NCBI GenBank assembly: GCA_033032865.1
Contig: JAWHQI010000306.1
Location: 1-64,000 of the forward strand
Origin: Dactylorhiza incarnata
Taxonomy: Eukaryota > Streptophyta > Magnoliopsida > Asparagales > Orchidaceae
Direction of reading: 5' to 3'
Length of the DNA stretch: 64,000 nucleotides
A model generated the notes under the pieces. That model was not told the DNA's origin. It ran no database searches and worked only from the letters and a program-made list of their open reading frames with translations. The position numbers and the translations under genes are program-made. Below, one piece after another: positions 43,123 to 55,544 of this stretch (the stretch's first letter is position 1; each line of letters starts with the position of its first letter).

Positions 43123-45127
43123 AGTGTTAATACTTGTTCAATATGCATTTTTCTACATTTTATATTGTCCCTTTCTTGAAAAGGTGGCATATGCATACAC
43201 ATGCATTATATATATACTATATTAAATTATGGTGGCAAGACAAATGCCTAGGTAAATAAGACATTGAGACAATCCTAGCCATCCAAATAAAACACTCAAA
43301 ATCATCCCAACCGTCACAACTTTTCTTTTCCCCAACCGATAATCGCCATCGCGGAGGAGCCCCAATATCAAATCCTGAAACCCTCAACAATCAAGCACAT
43401 CACCATCCCAACCGCAAGTCCTATATAGGGCAAAGCCGACAACTCTCCTCCTCTTGGCATCAGTAGCACCAAGGCATCAAATGCAAAGACGATGGGCTCT
43501 CCTCCTTTCGGTATTCCGAGACATCGCCTCCGATTTATGTGATGCCAGATTGCCAGACCCAAGCAACGCTGTACCTCCTCTGTCTTTACCTACGCAGCTC
43601 ACGACGCTTTCTTCCTCATCGCGATCTGCCGTCAGCAATAGTCATCTCGATCGGCATCCTTGCTTCTCCGGCCTGCCATATCACTGATCTCTTCCTCCCC
43701 GACAATGCCTTTCTCACTTACATCCAACAGAACTTTCTCTCAGCTCCCAAATATCCTTTGCATTTATATATCCCGACACCCCAAAGGTCAGTCATTCACA
43801 GAACTCTAAAACTATGCATTTTCCTTCCATTATGCTTCTTCAGTTTTAGCGTTTTGTCAGTGCGCCCTTTCCATATCACTGATGGAAGCATGCGAGCATG
43901 CTTGCCTATATGTGGGCTGGTATTATCTTTTTTCTTGAATGCTGAAATCTTGTCAGATTATACTATTTTTATCTTCATCCTTTTTCAGAATTTGAAACTC
44001 CAAAATTTGAGCTATATTTAAGCATGTCTTTAAAATTACGTCGTCTCTTTTCTCCTATAATGGCCGGTGCAAATATTGGGAGTTTTGATGAAGGGTGGCT
44101 GCTATTGCTGCTGCTCACTTTCTCACACTTCATTTCATTTGATTACCTTAGATTAAGGCCGCCTGCTATTCTATTTTAACATGTTATGTTATTATGTTGA
44201 AGGGGGCCAGCTGTAGCTTTGTTAACCTATATGGATTCAGTACTTGGTAGACCACATCTATTTGTGTTCGTGATCTTACTTTCTGTTTTAGGTTTTTATG
44301 CAACCTAAGAAAAGCTAAGTGATATAAAGGTGCCCGACAATGGTTGTTTTTATTTGCATTATTATTTTAGAATGATATCATTGGAGAGGCAGTGGATTAT
44401 CTTATAAAATCGTGGATTATCTTATAAAATCATACATGACCGACTTCATTTGTTGCAAATTGGGGATATTAGGCCTATAGAATTTGGTTGCTCATTTATG
44501 CAATTGATTAAATTTTAAACTTTAGATTTTTTTCTTAATACGGCAGACGGCTGTCTTTTAAATTGGGGGCAAATCTGATGTGTTGGGATATTTGCCTATT
44601 TGGTTGTTTATTTATGTTTGTTGGTTCTACAAGAGGAAGTTGGATGTCATATGAATGATTGTATTTAGAACATGATGCATGTATTTAATATTTGATGATC
44701 CTTATAGTTTGGCCGGCTAAATAGTATATAGATAAAATATTTGGAAACGAAACTAGATATTAAGAGCCATTAAAAGCGTTCCCCGACCGTATTAGATCCT
44801 AAACTATATGATCCTTATAGTTTGACCGCATAGATGTAAGAAGAATTTAGTTATTTCATCTCCATTTTCAAATTTTATCTTCTTATATTTTTTATTATGA
44901 GATATGTTCACTATGCTTAGATGCGGGCGCATGCCGCCCGAGTGCATCTTAGATGATTATAGTTGAATTTTCTTCCCAAATAGTCATACTGTCGACAGGT
45001 GCTTTCACATTCTTTTGCATTTCGGTTTAACATCTGTTTTCTTCATCTTCTTGCATGTGTTTCATTTTCTAAACTACATGGCTGGAAGAATTGTGAATAT
45101 CATGCGTTCAATTACTTATTTCTGCCC
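43123..45127. other. AT-rich stretch, possible Helitron remnant
   Basis: No recognised gene. The frame 43539-44021 (160 residues) lacks any domain and has biased composition. A palindrome CGGGCG-CATGC-CGCCCG lies at about 44924-44940 and ends ten bases before CTTAG, loosely like a Helitron 3' end, but the start TC and exact CTRR are not convincing. Confidence 0.4.
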
Positions 45128-45294
45128 GCCGAATGTCGCCGCCTCCGTCGAATGTCGCCGCCCCCGCCGCATGTCGTCGCCCCCGCCGCATGTCGCCGCC
45201 CCCGCCGCATGTCGCCGCCCCCGCCGCATGTCGCCGCCCCCCGCCGCATGTCGCCGCCCCCCGCCGCATGTCGCCGCCCCCGCCGCATGTCGCC
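45128..45294. repeat. GC-rich minisatellite ATGTCGCCGCCCCCGCCGC, left part
   Basis: About nine copies of an 18-20-base unit. It is interrupted at 45295 by a hAT element and continues at 47903. Proline/histidine-rich frames in it are artefacts of the repeat. Confidence 0.93.
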
Positions 45295-45999
45295 CAAGGT
45301 TGTCAGGATCGAGATCCTAGGTGGGATCGTTGCGGGGGTTGGATTGGATCGGATCGAGGATCGTAAGATCCTACTACATTCCTAAAGTATGACTTAAAAT
45401 ATGAAATTGAATTTTGTATCATCCAATTATACAAACAATCAATTCAAAAAACTATAAAATTAATCATTTTCATATGTTGAATGTGAAAATTTGATCAAAC
45501 ATGAAAAAATGAAAATTAATCACTTGAGTTTAATTCTTACCGTTAAGAATTTTGATTCGGATGTCCTTGAAAGCTTAATAAGCTTGAACTTGTCAACCTT
45601 GAGGCTTTAGTTGGCTAGCTGCATGTTTAAATAAGCTTATAGTTTCACATGCATAATGCCATAATTGCATATGCTACCAGATTTAATGACTCAAAATAAC
45701 ATTACGATAATGATCACAAATGAAAAAAAAATTAAGCATAAGTGCATAACTTCACATCAAATGAGAAATAGCAAACTAATGTCTATGACAAATCAATTGT
45801 TTTGGAGAGCCTAAAATCATCAGTACAAATCATTAACTGGTACATCGACCATATCCTCATCACCAATTATCGCATCTTCATCATCACCACTTACATTCTC
45901 ATCATCATCCCATTCACCCTCACTAATATACTCGATAGCATCGAGGTCACTGCGTCTTATGGTGAGATCTTCGACGCCACCTAAAATGAAAGAATTTAA

Positions 46000-47336
46000 T
46001 TAAATGAGTGCTTGATTCATAATGTAGTTGAGGAGTTTTGCATTATCAAATGAGTTATTATGAAACTTACATTCTTCATTTACTTCCGTAGCATATTCTT
46101 CAATGTGCCTTTCAGCACTATCATCACTATAAGTTTCTTATGTTTCTCTATTTCGAAGAATCCCCAACCAATTGCCCTTACGAGGAAGAACTGGATCTTC
46201 CCTCTCTATGATCCATTCATCATCAGACGGGATATCCTCGAAATTAAAAAACTTGTCCTTCAATTGTGTATCCCTTCTAACTTGACGTTCCATCAATTTC
46301 ATGTTGTACATCACAAAAACTAGATCATTCATTTTTTTTGATGCAAACGGTTTCTTTTTTTTGAATGCACCTATTAATTATTATGACATCAAAAAATAAT
46401 AAGAACACATGAATCAATCTTATAACGTACATGTGAGGTTATTTTAGTGCAAATCATCTCACCATCTCAAATGCACTCCAGTTGCGTTCACATCCGGAAG
46501 AGCTGCATGTCAAACTTAGAACCCGAATTGCAAATCTTTTTAATTCAGGGCAATTATCTCCATAGGAATCCCACCAATAAGCTGTAAATTACAATATTAG
46601 CAATTTGTAATATGATATTAGCATATAGATCTCCTTTTCCTATCTGATCATCCATCAGACATAATTGTGCAACCAACTTTCCTCCATTCTGCCTTGTATT
46701 CCTCTAGTAACTCTAGAGTTCTATCCACCTCTTGTTTTAGATATTTAACTCTAATGTCATTATAAGAAGGTGGTTTCATTCCGGGCCCATGTTGGCCGAT
46801 CGCTTCGATCATGCTTATGAACTCCGGGTTCTTCACGCAATTAAAGGGAATTGCACTTGTATAGAAGAATCGAGCAATTTGTTGACAAGCTTTTTCACGC
46901 GCATCTTTTTTGAATATATAATTAATTGTTGATTGACTTGTCTTTCTAACAAAAGCATCCATTGGCTCCTTTCTTTTACCTTGTTTTGCTTCACCCAACT
47001 CAACCTCATAATCAGCTATGGACGCGTCAATATCTCTTTTCTTCTTTATAGCTTCCTCTCCATGAGCTTGAAGAATACTCAAAAATTGATTTCTCACATT
47101 TTCGGGTACTTTTGTGCACGCTTTCACATTAAATTTTGTCCCTGCTAAGTGGTGTTTTAATCTGTATATTCCACCAGATCTAATGACTAGACAATATTTG
47201 CATTGTACTTTTTGGTAGTACTGTCAATTTCAATCACATGCTCCCAACCCGGATCACTTCTAGAACCCGAAGAATTCTTTCGGGACTTCTTTCCAATGGG
47301 ATTTGTACCCGAAGGTCCCGAACCCGAAGCAGACAT
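46000..47336 (-). pseudogene. BED-finger hAT transposase, catalytic core deleted
   Basis: Read on the minus strand: start at 47336 with a Ser/Gly-rich head, SDPGWEHVIEID, a frameshift near 47205, the BED zinc finger CKYCLVIRSGGIYRLKHH, then a long frame (46648-47127) with ACQQIARFFYTSAIPFN, PSYNDIRVKYL and ending CTIMSDG. This is exactly where the RNase-H-like DDE domain should begin, but it is missing. The C-terminal dimerization part follows at 46455-46600 (WWDSYG, SSSGCERNWSAFE) and a tail at 46138-46332 (MYNMKLMERQ). The element can no longer encode its own transposase. Confidence 0.88.
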
Positions 47337-47459
47337 CTAGAAGTTACAAAAATTTCACAAAAAATGTAACAAAAACAAAATGTGAAATGGGAGTCTATGA
47401 TTGTGACAATATAAAATGACTATGCCTACAAATCCATGGCTGCCTCATATAAAAATATA

Positions 47460-47640
47460 AAATGCCTTGCTGAAATCTGGATGATTTCTGGACTGAAATC
47501 ATCCAGAAATCTGGATGATTTTTGTCCAGAGATCATCCAGAAATCTGGATGATTTCTGGGCTGAAATCATCCAGAAATCTGGATGATTTCTGTCCAGAGA
47601 TCATCCAGTCACCCAGAAATCTGGAAGAAGAAGAAGAAGA
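47460..47640. repeat. GAAATCTGGATGATTTCTG repeats inside hAT element
   Basis: Palindromic words CATCCAGAAATCTGGATG occur about five times between 47475 and 47620. They can form hairpins. Confidence 0.8.
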
Positions 47641-47902
47641 CCTGTGAGTCTGCGATCCAAGGAGCGACGGAGACGGGATCCAGGGAGCGACGGGAGCGGA
47701 TCGAAATAGGGTTTGAGTTGTTAAGCCGGCGAGTTTAGGTGTTTTAAAATAAAACGGACGGGATCGTGGAATCGTATAGGAATCGCGATCCCACGTGGAC
47801 GCGCCCAGATTTCGATCCGGCTTAAGATCCGGATCGAATTGTGTAATCTGGATCGTAGGATCGTGCGATCCTACGATCCGGATCGCGATCCTGACAACCT
47901 TG

Positions 47903-48078
47903 ATGTCGCCGCCCCCGCCGCATGTCGCCTCCCCCGCCGCATGTAGCCGCCCCCGCCGCATGTCGCCGCCCCCGCAACATGTCGCCGCCCTCGATGCATG
48001 TCCCATCCCCCGATGCATGTCGCCGCCCCCGACGAATGTCGCCGCCCCGACGAATGTCGCCGCCCCGACGAATGTTGC
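47903..48078. repeat. GC-rich minisatellite, right part
   Basis: Continuation of 45128-45294 with about nine more diverged units (GATGCATGTCGCCGCCCCCG, GACGAATGTCGCCGCCCC). Confidence 0.9.
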
Positions 48079-48753
48079 CTGGGATAGGGGAGGAGCCCTG
48101 TGCCTGTCACTCATATATATACATATATATTAAGAAGAAAAACATGCCTTTGGTTAAACATTCAATATGACCATTATACCCTTACAGTTTTTAAAAAATT
48201 AAAGAAGAGAGGGGAGAGAGGAGTGAGGAGGGAGAAGAGAGAGAGGGTGAAAGAGCGAGAGGAGAGAGAAGAAAGAGAGGGCGAAAGAGAGAGAGGAGAG
48301 AGAAGAGAGAGAGGGGGCGAAAGAGAGAGAGGAGAGAGGGGAGAGAGATGACCATCATAATTTAATTATTTACATTAATTTAATTTTTTATTAATAGGAG
48401 AGAGGAGAGAGAAGAGAGAGGGCGAAAGAGAGAGAGAGAGAGGGCGAAAGAGAGAGAGAGAGGAGAGAGAAGAGAGAGAGAGGGCGAAAGAGAGAGAGAG
48501 AGAGAGGAGAGAGATGGCCATCATAATTTAATTATTTAAATTAATTTAAAATTTTATTAATATATTTTTTTATTTTTTTAATATAATTTTTTATAAAATT
48601 ATTAAGCATAGTTGACCAAATTTGCGAGTGGCGGGCGCGGCATGGGCGAGATATTGTCGGGATCGAGGTACTGTCGCGATTGGCTGTGAGCCCCGTGTCT
48701 GTCACTCGTATATACATACAATTTTAATTATGCCATACCCCGAACGTACCCGT
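48079..48753. repeat. GA-rich arrays with duplicated AT spacer
   Basis: GAGAGAGGAGAGAGAAG-type arrays at 48204-48350 and 48398-48516, each followed by a near-identical AT spacer (ATGRCCATCATAATTTAATT). The phrase CTGTCACTCRTATATA ends both flanks (about 48103 and 48696). No gene. Confidence 0.85.
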
Positions 48754-49735
48754 TGTTGGGGTCTTCTGTGATCTAGAAGTAATCAAAGAGTTAGTCCCAC
48801 TACCCCCATAATATGAGCCTATGGGGTCGCACATGAAAACGTATGGAAAATTGGACAGATGATCGTGTTGGCCTTACTTATATTGGATATGAGTGAATGA
48901 CCAAACCTATGCCGGATGAGAGCAAGTCTATGCTGGCTAGACCTTGTATAGGTATGTGTCTGTCGACTTGATAAATATCGACTAATTGTCAAGCCGATAT
49001 TTTGAATATCGACTAAATATCAAGCCGATATTATGTCTGTTAACTAGACAAATATTGACTAGACATCAAGCTGATATTGTGAATATCGACTAGATGTCAA
49101 GCCGATATAGTGTATATCGACTTGACTTGATGTCGACTAGAATGTCTGTCAACATAGTGTATGTCGATAGGCTCTCTGTCGATATAGTGTATATCGACTG
49201 GATTTGATATCGTATAAACATCAAGCCGATATTATGAATATCGACTAGACGAATATCGACTAGACATCAAGCCAATATTTCGAATATCGACTTGACGTCA
49301 AGTCGACATTGTGTATGTTGTCTAGGATTCAAGCTGACATAATGTTTACTCTGATCTTAAATCATGGGCCTGCGGTTAAAGAGATGTGCGGTTCTTAAGT
49401 ACTGACATATACATATATGTAGAGTTCTTAGGGTTCTTTATTATGTTAAGAATTGAGTTCGACTCTTCCAAAATAAGAGAACCCGTCGACGTCGCTGCTT
49501 TCCGAAAGCACTAGAGGCGTTATCTCTTTCGTGAGACTGAAATCTGGCAGTCATTCCTCTCCTGGAATCGAAGCTAGTACTTCGTGGAGATGGTCATTCT
49601 CCAACCCACTTTCGTTGGACGATTGACGTGGTGTTTCCGGCTTTTGTGTCCATACTCCTAGAGACTTGGATCTAGTTCTACGTTTGAGTACTCAAAATAC
49701 ATTCCTTCTCGGAATTTGATTCCGACGCATGTACA
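48754..49735 (+). mobile_element. copia 5' LTR
   Basis: Starts TGTTGGGGTC; the end is set roughly before the internal fragment because no primer site is seen. It has a minisatellite core (48955-49330). Confidence 0.6.
48955..49330. repeat. ATCGACTAGACATCAAGCCG minisatellite in copia LTR
   Basis: About a dozen imperfect units alternating ATCGACTAG.CATCAAG with CCGATATT.TGAAT. It takes the place of the CTCGACGAATTGAG array of the related LTR at 13577. Confidence 0.85.
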
Positions 49736-49841
49736 ATCTTCTTCTTCATGATCAAACCCTCTAAAATTTGAGGATGTGGTCAGTGTTCTCTTGAGTTAGG
49801 ACACAAGGAGAAAAACAAATCAACTAGTCACAACTTGCCAT

Positions 49842-50990
49842 GGCCTTCAATGTTGGAGAATATGGAAGATCTTCAAAGAGAGGTGACACCAAATAGAATG
49901 GACGGTCTAAGTCCAGAAGAAGTCAATCCAAATGTGCAATGATATGTTGGAACTGTCAAAAGAAAAGCCATGTGAAGCGAAACTGTAAGACGCCAAAGAA
50001 AGAAAGAGAAGGGTGATAAAGAATCAGTGAATATGACTAACTAAATGAATTATTTGATGATACTTTGGTTCTTTCATGTATTACCAGATGTGATTCATGG
50101 GTGCTTGATTCAGGTGCATCGTTTCATACTACCTCCAGTCGCCAGTTCTTCCTGAATTATGACGAAAACTTTGGCAAAGTTTATCTAGGTGATGATGAGC
50201 CATGTGAGATAGTTGGAAGGGGAGAAATGCACATGCTTAGCTGATGGATCCTCCTTGAAACTGAAACATGTCAGACATGTTCCTATGCTGATAAAGAATC
50301 TTGTATCTGTGAGCCAATTTTCTGATGAAAGGTGTTTAACTATGTTTGATAGTGTTCATGGAAGATTAACAAGGGATCCATAGTCATGGCGAAGGGAAAG
50401 AGAGAGGGATCCCTTTATATGATATCCATTGAAGCCAATATCAGCGTTGCCATGTCAAAGGTTGATGCCGGCGTGTGGCACCAACGACCTGGACACATGA
50501 GTGAGAAAGACATGAAGGTGATGGTATAAAAAGGGAAGTTGGATGAACTATCCTCTGTTGATCTACCTTTTTTTGAAGGACGTGTCTTTGGAAAGTAGAA
50601 GAAAGTTGGATGTGTGGGGGGCCTTCAAAGGTGTCTTCTATCAGTAGTTCTCAGTACTATGTCACATTCATTGATGACTTTACAAGGAAGCTTTGAGTTT
50701 ATTTTTTGTAAAATAAATTTGATGTTTTTGATGTATTCAAGAACTGGAAGAGCTTAGTAGAAATCGAACTATGTTTAAAATTGAAGTGTCTAAGATCTGA
50801 TAATGTGGTGAGTACTATAGTAAGGGGTTTGAAGAATATTGTGTTGTGAAAGGCATTAGAAGGGAGAAGACAGTCCCAGGCACACCACAACAAAATGGTG
50901 TGGCATAACGTATGAACTAGACCATAATCGAGTGTGCTAGATGCATGAGGCTGAATGGCGGCTTACCAAAGCAGTTCTGGGATGAAGTAG
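49842..50990 (+). pseudogene. copia gag knuckle, protease, integrase (part 1)
   Basis: Fragments in several frames: CWNCQKKSHVKRNCK zinc knuckle (about 49940), CDSWVLDSGASFHTTSS protease active site (about 50092), a GAG_pre-integrase piece ending WHQRPGHMSEKDM (about 50478), integrase SQYYVTFIDDFTRK (about 50655), RSDN and TPQQNGVA (about 50880) and FWDEVV at the break. The gag start is missing. Many stops and shifts. It is broken at 50990 by the gypsy insertion. Confidence 0.85.
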
Positions 50991-52488
50991 TGATGTAATT
51001 TAAAATCCATATATTGATTTTAAATAGTAATTTTAAAATCGGTGTAGATTATACGGCGCTAGCGAGACGTCCATGGATTATGTCCTTCCACAATTAATCT
51101 AAGGTTCGCAAACGGGCATAAAGAGCCAACATATGCACGTAGATTAAATATGATTTAACATCCACAATCATGCACTTAGAGAAATGAAAATGCGAGAACA
51201 AACAAAATATTAAATTAACAACAAACAAAAAATTGATAATTAAGGGGTAAGCTATGAAATTAACAATCAAATTAATAAAACATCAAATTAAATTAACAAA
51301 ATTAGAGCAAACGAGGGAAAGAGTTATACCATAGGTTCACTAATGCAACGAAGGAATGGTTGTAGGGTTCTCTGAATTCAGAGGGGAAGGATCGGAAAGG
51401 CTCGGGATAAACATGATTAACTGGAATGCTCGATCTGGGAGAAGAAGATGGAAAATAGCTCGGAATACAGGCTGGGTTGGAACGACAGAGCCTGTTGGAG
51501 ACTCGTCGTCTACATGGAGGAGGAAGTCGGGGCTCTGGGAGCCGTTGCTCGCTGGAGGGAAACAAACGAAGCGGCAGGTGATCGGAGAAAGCTCAACAAC
51601 GCCTGTAAGACATTGGAGGGATCTCGATGAGTTACTGAGGTAGTCGAGTGTTTTGGGGGGCCGAAAATTGGATCTGGCGAGGCAATAGGGCGAATCCTGG
51701 GAAGAGGGGTCCCAGATTACTTGGATTCGGTTGAGGAGGCTCAATGGTGTCCAGTCAGTAGTGGATGGAGGTCAGTCAGGGACGAAAGGTGACGTTGGAG
51801 GTCAAACAGAGCTGTGGAGGCGGACCCTGTTCTCTGGCGATGTACAAAAGTCATGGAAGCAGCTCCGCTGGTGCCGATGGTAATGAAGATCGGGAAGGTT
51901 GCTGGTCCTAGGGCTAGGTTTCGGCGACCGTGCTGAGGCCAGAGTGGTCTACAACAGGGAGCAGAATCGGGCAGGAGACTAGAACGGGCGAGGGATGGGC
52001 CTGGATTCCGAAACAGAGAATCAATTTCTCTGTTTCGAATTCTTCCACGAGTGTTTTTTCAAGGGGGGACTCCGTTTCTTTATAGAGAAGAGGTAGGTTT
52101 TGATTTTCCTTTGCTTTTGACAACGTGGGCTGAGTGAGTAGTAGGCATCAATTTTCTTATGCCTTTTACTTATTGTATTATTTAAAGTAGGTTTGCCAGC
52201 AACCTACTTCTACTCCTTTTACTTTTGACCACGTGATCTCGGTGGGTAGAAGTAGGATTACGTTTTTTAACCTTTTTTCCTTTTACTTTTGTTTGCTTTA
52301 TTTAAATTAAAAATTATCATTGGTCCAAACAACATGCACGAGGACATGTGCGTAACAAAATACATATAACGCTAATAACATACACGAAAATAATCTGCGT
52401 GAAAATAAATGAGATAAACACGCGCCAAGATAAGCATAATACATATGCGAATAAAATAAAGTGCAATGTTGCGACGCAGGTTGCATCA
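50991..52488 (-). mobile_element. 3' LTR (left) of gypsy-like element
   Basis: TGATGTAATTTAAAATCC...GGTTGCATCA; matches 55545-57145 by eye along its length with several indels. Confidence 0.82.
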
Positions 52489-53250
52489 ATTCTCTCCTGG
52501 TTGAAAAAGCTCGACCCCAACGAGACTGTGTTGTGGCCTGCTACTAGAATGTCCAAATGTCGATCTGACACTGCTCTGTTACTGCCATGCTGCTGAATAA
52601 CCAAGACCAGAATAAACTCTGCTAAGATAAATCTGATAAGAAAACTGAGTGTGGGAAACACTGGGTCGTGGTAAGTAGTGGGACAAAGGATGGATCCTTC
52701 ATGCAGCTCATGACCTGTAGGCAAACTCTTGTTCCTGAAAGAGGCAGGAAACTAATCTCCTTCAGAAAAATATAATCTTCGGTGATACAATCAACCATGG
52801 AATTATAGTTTTTCGAAGATGCTCGAAAATTGTTAGTCATAATTTTATGCAAAATATTTAATTGATTAATAAAAATCAGAGCATAAAAAAGATAGGTATC
52901 ACAATGTGAGAGAGCAGGTGAAACGAAGAAGCAAGGTAAGGAACAATGCAGGAAGCAAGTAAGATTGACCTGTGGAATCAATAACTCACATCGCATCAAA
53001 CGTTTTCTTTTTCCGCACCTACGAGCATCTACTAGACCAAAATCAACTATCACAATGATATCACCTGCGAGGGTTTGAGTAGCGCTAAATAGTTTTAAAT
53101 AGATCCTAAATATACCATTGAAAATTTTCCAAATAAATCCTTTAAAACATATGTCCGTATGAGGAGTGAAAATCCTAGGGTCTCTATCCTCCTAATACGA
53201 CTAAGCCTAAATAGATCGATAATCAGAAGGTGAAACTCACCGTGTTCACT
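52489..53250. other. interior without recognised coding
   Basis: Between the 3' LTR and the protease fragment. The minus-strand frame 52622-53053 has no domain. Pol should lie here in a complete element. Confidence 0.55.
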
Positions 53251-53255
53251 AGTAA

Positions 53256-53830
53256 TCAGAGGATAGTGAGGTGAAGTAAAAGTGTGACGTCAAAGACAAA
53301 ATTGATATATGGTGGCACTTCTGGGTCATCCAAGACGAATGACACATCAGAGTCAAGTGCTCCTTTCTGGAGCAGGGCTCCAGGCAGTTGTTTCGCGGTG
53401 AATGAAAGTGGCGTAGTGGAATTAGAGGGAGGTGAGTCAAATGATGGCAAGGTCCTCCTCACTCCTGGGTGCCATAGGAACAAGACCATTCTTCTGGGGA
53501 AGAAGAACAATCCCATTCCATGGTGATCGAATGAATGGGAGTTTCTCGCACCATTATGCTTGATATGTCTGTCGTGCTGCCATGATCGTCTTGATAGGAT
53601 GTGACAGACATCGATAGTGGCTACATGACATAAAACAGAATCTTGGTACGTGTTCCCTATAGAGAACCCTACGAGACCGCGATGAGTAACAAACATAATC
53701 CAATGACTACTAATCCCAAATAAGTTGTAGGGCTACTCTAAGGGGTGAGTCTTGAGTCCCAGCGTGTCTACCATACGCTGAGAAACAAAGTTCTTCATAC
53801 TACCGCTATCAATGATGGTGGAACAAAACT
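53256..53830 (-). pseudogene. gypsy protease fragment
   Basis: Minus-strand reading gives IIDSGSMKNFVSQRMVDTLG (D-S-G active site, about 53770-53830), a stop near 53740, then VGFSIGNTYQDSVLCHV and DVCHILSRRSWQHDRH, which is the region between protease and RT in gypsy elements. The frame then runs into proline/serine-rich unrelated sequence. Clearly a remnant; RT does not follow. Confidence 0.75.
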
Positions 53831-55021
53831 GCCCATGAATGCGCGCAGTTGTGCGGAAAATATCATTTCTCCGAAATCAACATCAGTGGTATCGTGAGGG
53901 AAAAGCAAGCTATATCTAAGGGCATCGACTAAATGATCGGCTTGTTCTCCTTCGACCTCTATCACGTTCTCAGACTCGGGCTCAGGTTCAGGATTGAGGT
54001 GACTAAGGAGAACCCCATATTCAGGCTCATGTCCTTTTGGTGAAATCAGTAATGACGACGAAGTGGCGTCGCGACTACTTATATGATTTGTGCCTAGGTT
54101 CCATTCACTTGAAGCATTATAATACTCCTGTGCTGGGCTTAGACCCAATGATCTCCTTACCCCGGGAGTGGTCAGTGGGAGGAGTCAGGGTCTCAGTACT
54201 GATATGAGGACGAGGAGGATCTAAGATCCTAGTGGTGGGGGAAGTGGTGGTAGTGCTCGGAGCAGGTCTAGCGGTAGACCTAAGCCCAAATGTTCTTTTC
54301 AGTAGTGAGGACTCCCTCTACGGGCTATACTAGACACTTCACCCAAATCTCTATAATTGTGTAACTCGAGCTGGTCCCTAATAACATAATGGAGCCCGTT
54401 CTGATAGCAGGACACCGTCATATCATTTTCCTCACAAAGATCTAACCTAGACTGCAACACTAGGAACTCGTGGGTGTACTCATTTACGGAAAGTGTATCT
54501 TGGCGAAAATTGTTGAACCTTTGATATAAATTTTGTAGATAGTCCGGGGCATATAACACTTTCGTAGTTGAGCTTTAAATTCTACCTAAGTAGTTATAGG
54601 GACCATGTATAAGGTGAAACATGTGCGCTCTAACCGAACCCACCGGACTAGTGCTGGTCCTTTTAAGCCTAAGAGTGGCGTACTCTACCTGCCAATTTAC
54701 CGACATTTGCTTATATGCCATGAATTGTTCCATACGCTTGCACCAATCTAAGCATCCTTCAAATTCTACTTGTGCCTCAAAATCTCCTCGGTCTAACTTA
54801 ACACCATCATCATGTTGTGGTTCATTTCGGGGCTCAAAATATTGGGAAACGAGTACCTCTTCCCTAGGGATTGGGTGGTTGTTAGGTGGAGGTGCTTGAT
54901 TTCTGCCCAAATGGGTGGTAGCCTCAAGGTTGTTAACAGATGTCTTTAACCCATTCATGACATGTTGGACATCCCCCATATTGGTGGTGAGTATCTCAAC
55001 CAATTGCATGAGGTTTTCCAT
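53795..55021 (-). pseudogene. gypsy gag remnant
   Basis: Three minus-strand frames. 54575-55021 is the N-terminal coiled-coil and linker (MENLMQLVEILTTNMGDVQ) leading to FEGCLDWCKRMEQFMAYK. 54299-54559 is the capsid core (YQRFNNFRQDTLSVNEYTHEF, RLDLCEEND). 53795-54148 is an acidic linker with no knuckle seen. The second and first are separated by a frameshift. The start at 55021 lies about 520 bases inside the 5' LTR border. It would form the particle shell; it is broken here. Confidence 0.78.
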
Positions 55022-55544
55022 GCGTTGGTTTAGGTCATCGTTTCTCGCTTCTAGGTGCCCTACTCGTTGCTCGCTTCTAGGTGCCCTACTCGATTATCCA
55101 TTTTTTACTAGAATATTTTATTTTTTTAAATACTTGTTCTTTTGAGATTAGGAAAACTTCTTAAAAGTAAATATTTTACTCTTTTAAAATATCAGAATAA
55201 AATTTTTTATGAGATAAAAATATTCATTGATAAAGTACTTGAAAATTGATTTTTTTTAAAGATCTTAAAAATTTTAACGAGAGGAATTAAAAGTAGTTTT
55301 AAAAAAAATTGAAAGAGCATGATAATGTTTTAAAAAAGTAGTAATAAATATTCTAATTGAAATTTTTTTAACTTTAAAACACAAATACAAGTTTTTTAAA
55401 AAAAATTTAAAAGAACAAAATGTTTTTTTTTAAATAAAGAGCTTAATAATATATTTTTTAATTTTTAAACTTTAAAAAAGCAACATTTTTTTTTTGAAAA
55501 AACCACGGATCACCTGATTTGTGATACAAGTGAATCAACCTCCA
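55022..55544. other. AT-rich leader of the gypsy-like element
   Basis: Runs of A and T, with no gene. A clear tRNA primer site was not identified; TTGTATCACAAA on the minus strand (about 55525) only loosely resembles the tRNA-Met site. Confidence 0.5.

Larger units (their letters stand above)
45295..47902 (-). mobile_element. hAT transposon, 2608 bp, TSD ATGTCGCC
   Basis: Ends CAAGGTTGTCAGGATCG and, reversed, CAAGGTTGTCAGGATCG are perfect 17-base terminal inverted repeats, flanked by identical 8-bp copies ATGTCGCC (45287-45294, 47903-47910). The inner ends are rich in GGATCG words, likely transposase-binding sites. A transposase on the minus strand is internally deleted. The target is a tandem array, so the duplication equals the array unit, but the junctions fit exactly. 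Confidence 0.93.

Noticed and set aside
43539..44021. 160-codon frame
   Set aside because: No recognised domain, low-complexity hydrophobic composition, no intron signals or neighbours.
44920..44950. Helitron 3' end
   Set aside because: Hairpin present but the terminus is CTTAG rather than CTRR, and no convincing 5' TC end.
44999..45385. Pro/His/Ala-rich frames in the GC minisatellite
   Set aside because: Repeat-driven in all frames, interrupted by a transposon; no domain.
47533..48170. Gly/Arg/Thr-rich frames at the hAT end
   Set aside because: Run across the transposon border into the minisatellite, so not a gene.
51302..51744. Overlapping frames on both strands
   Set aside because: Entirely inside an LTR; the same region in the partner LTR has different frames.
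52622..53053. 143-codon minus-strand frame
   Set aside because: Lies in the decayed interior of a gypsy-like element; no RT or integrase motif.
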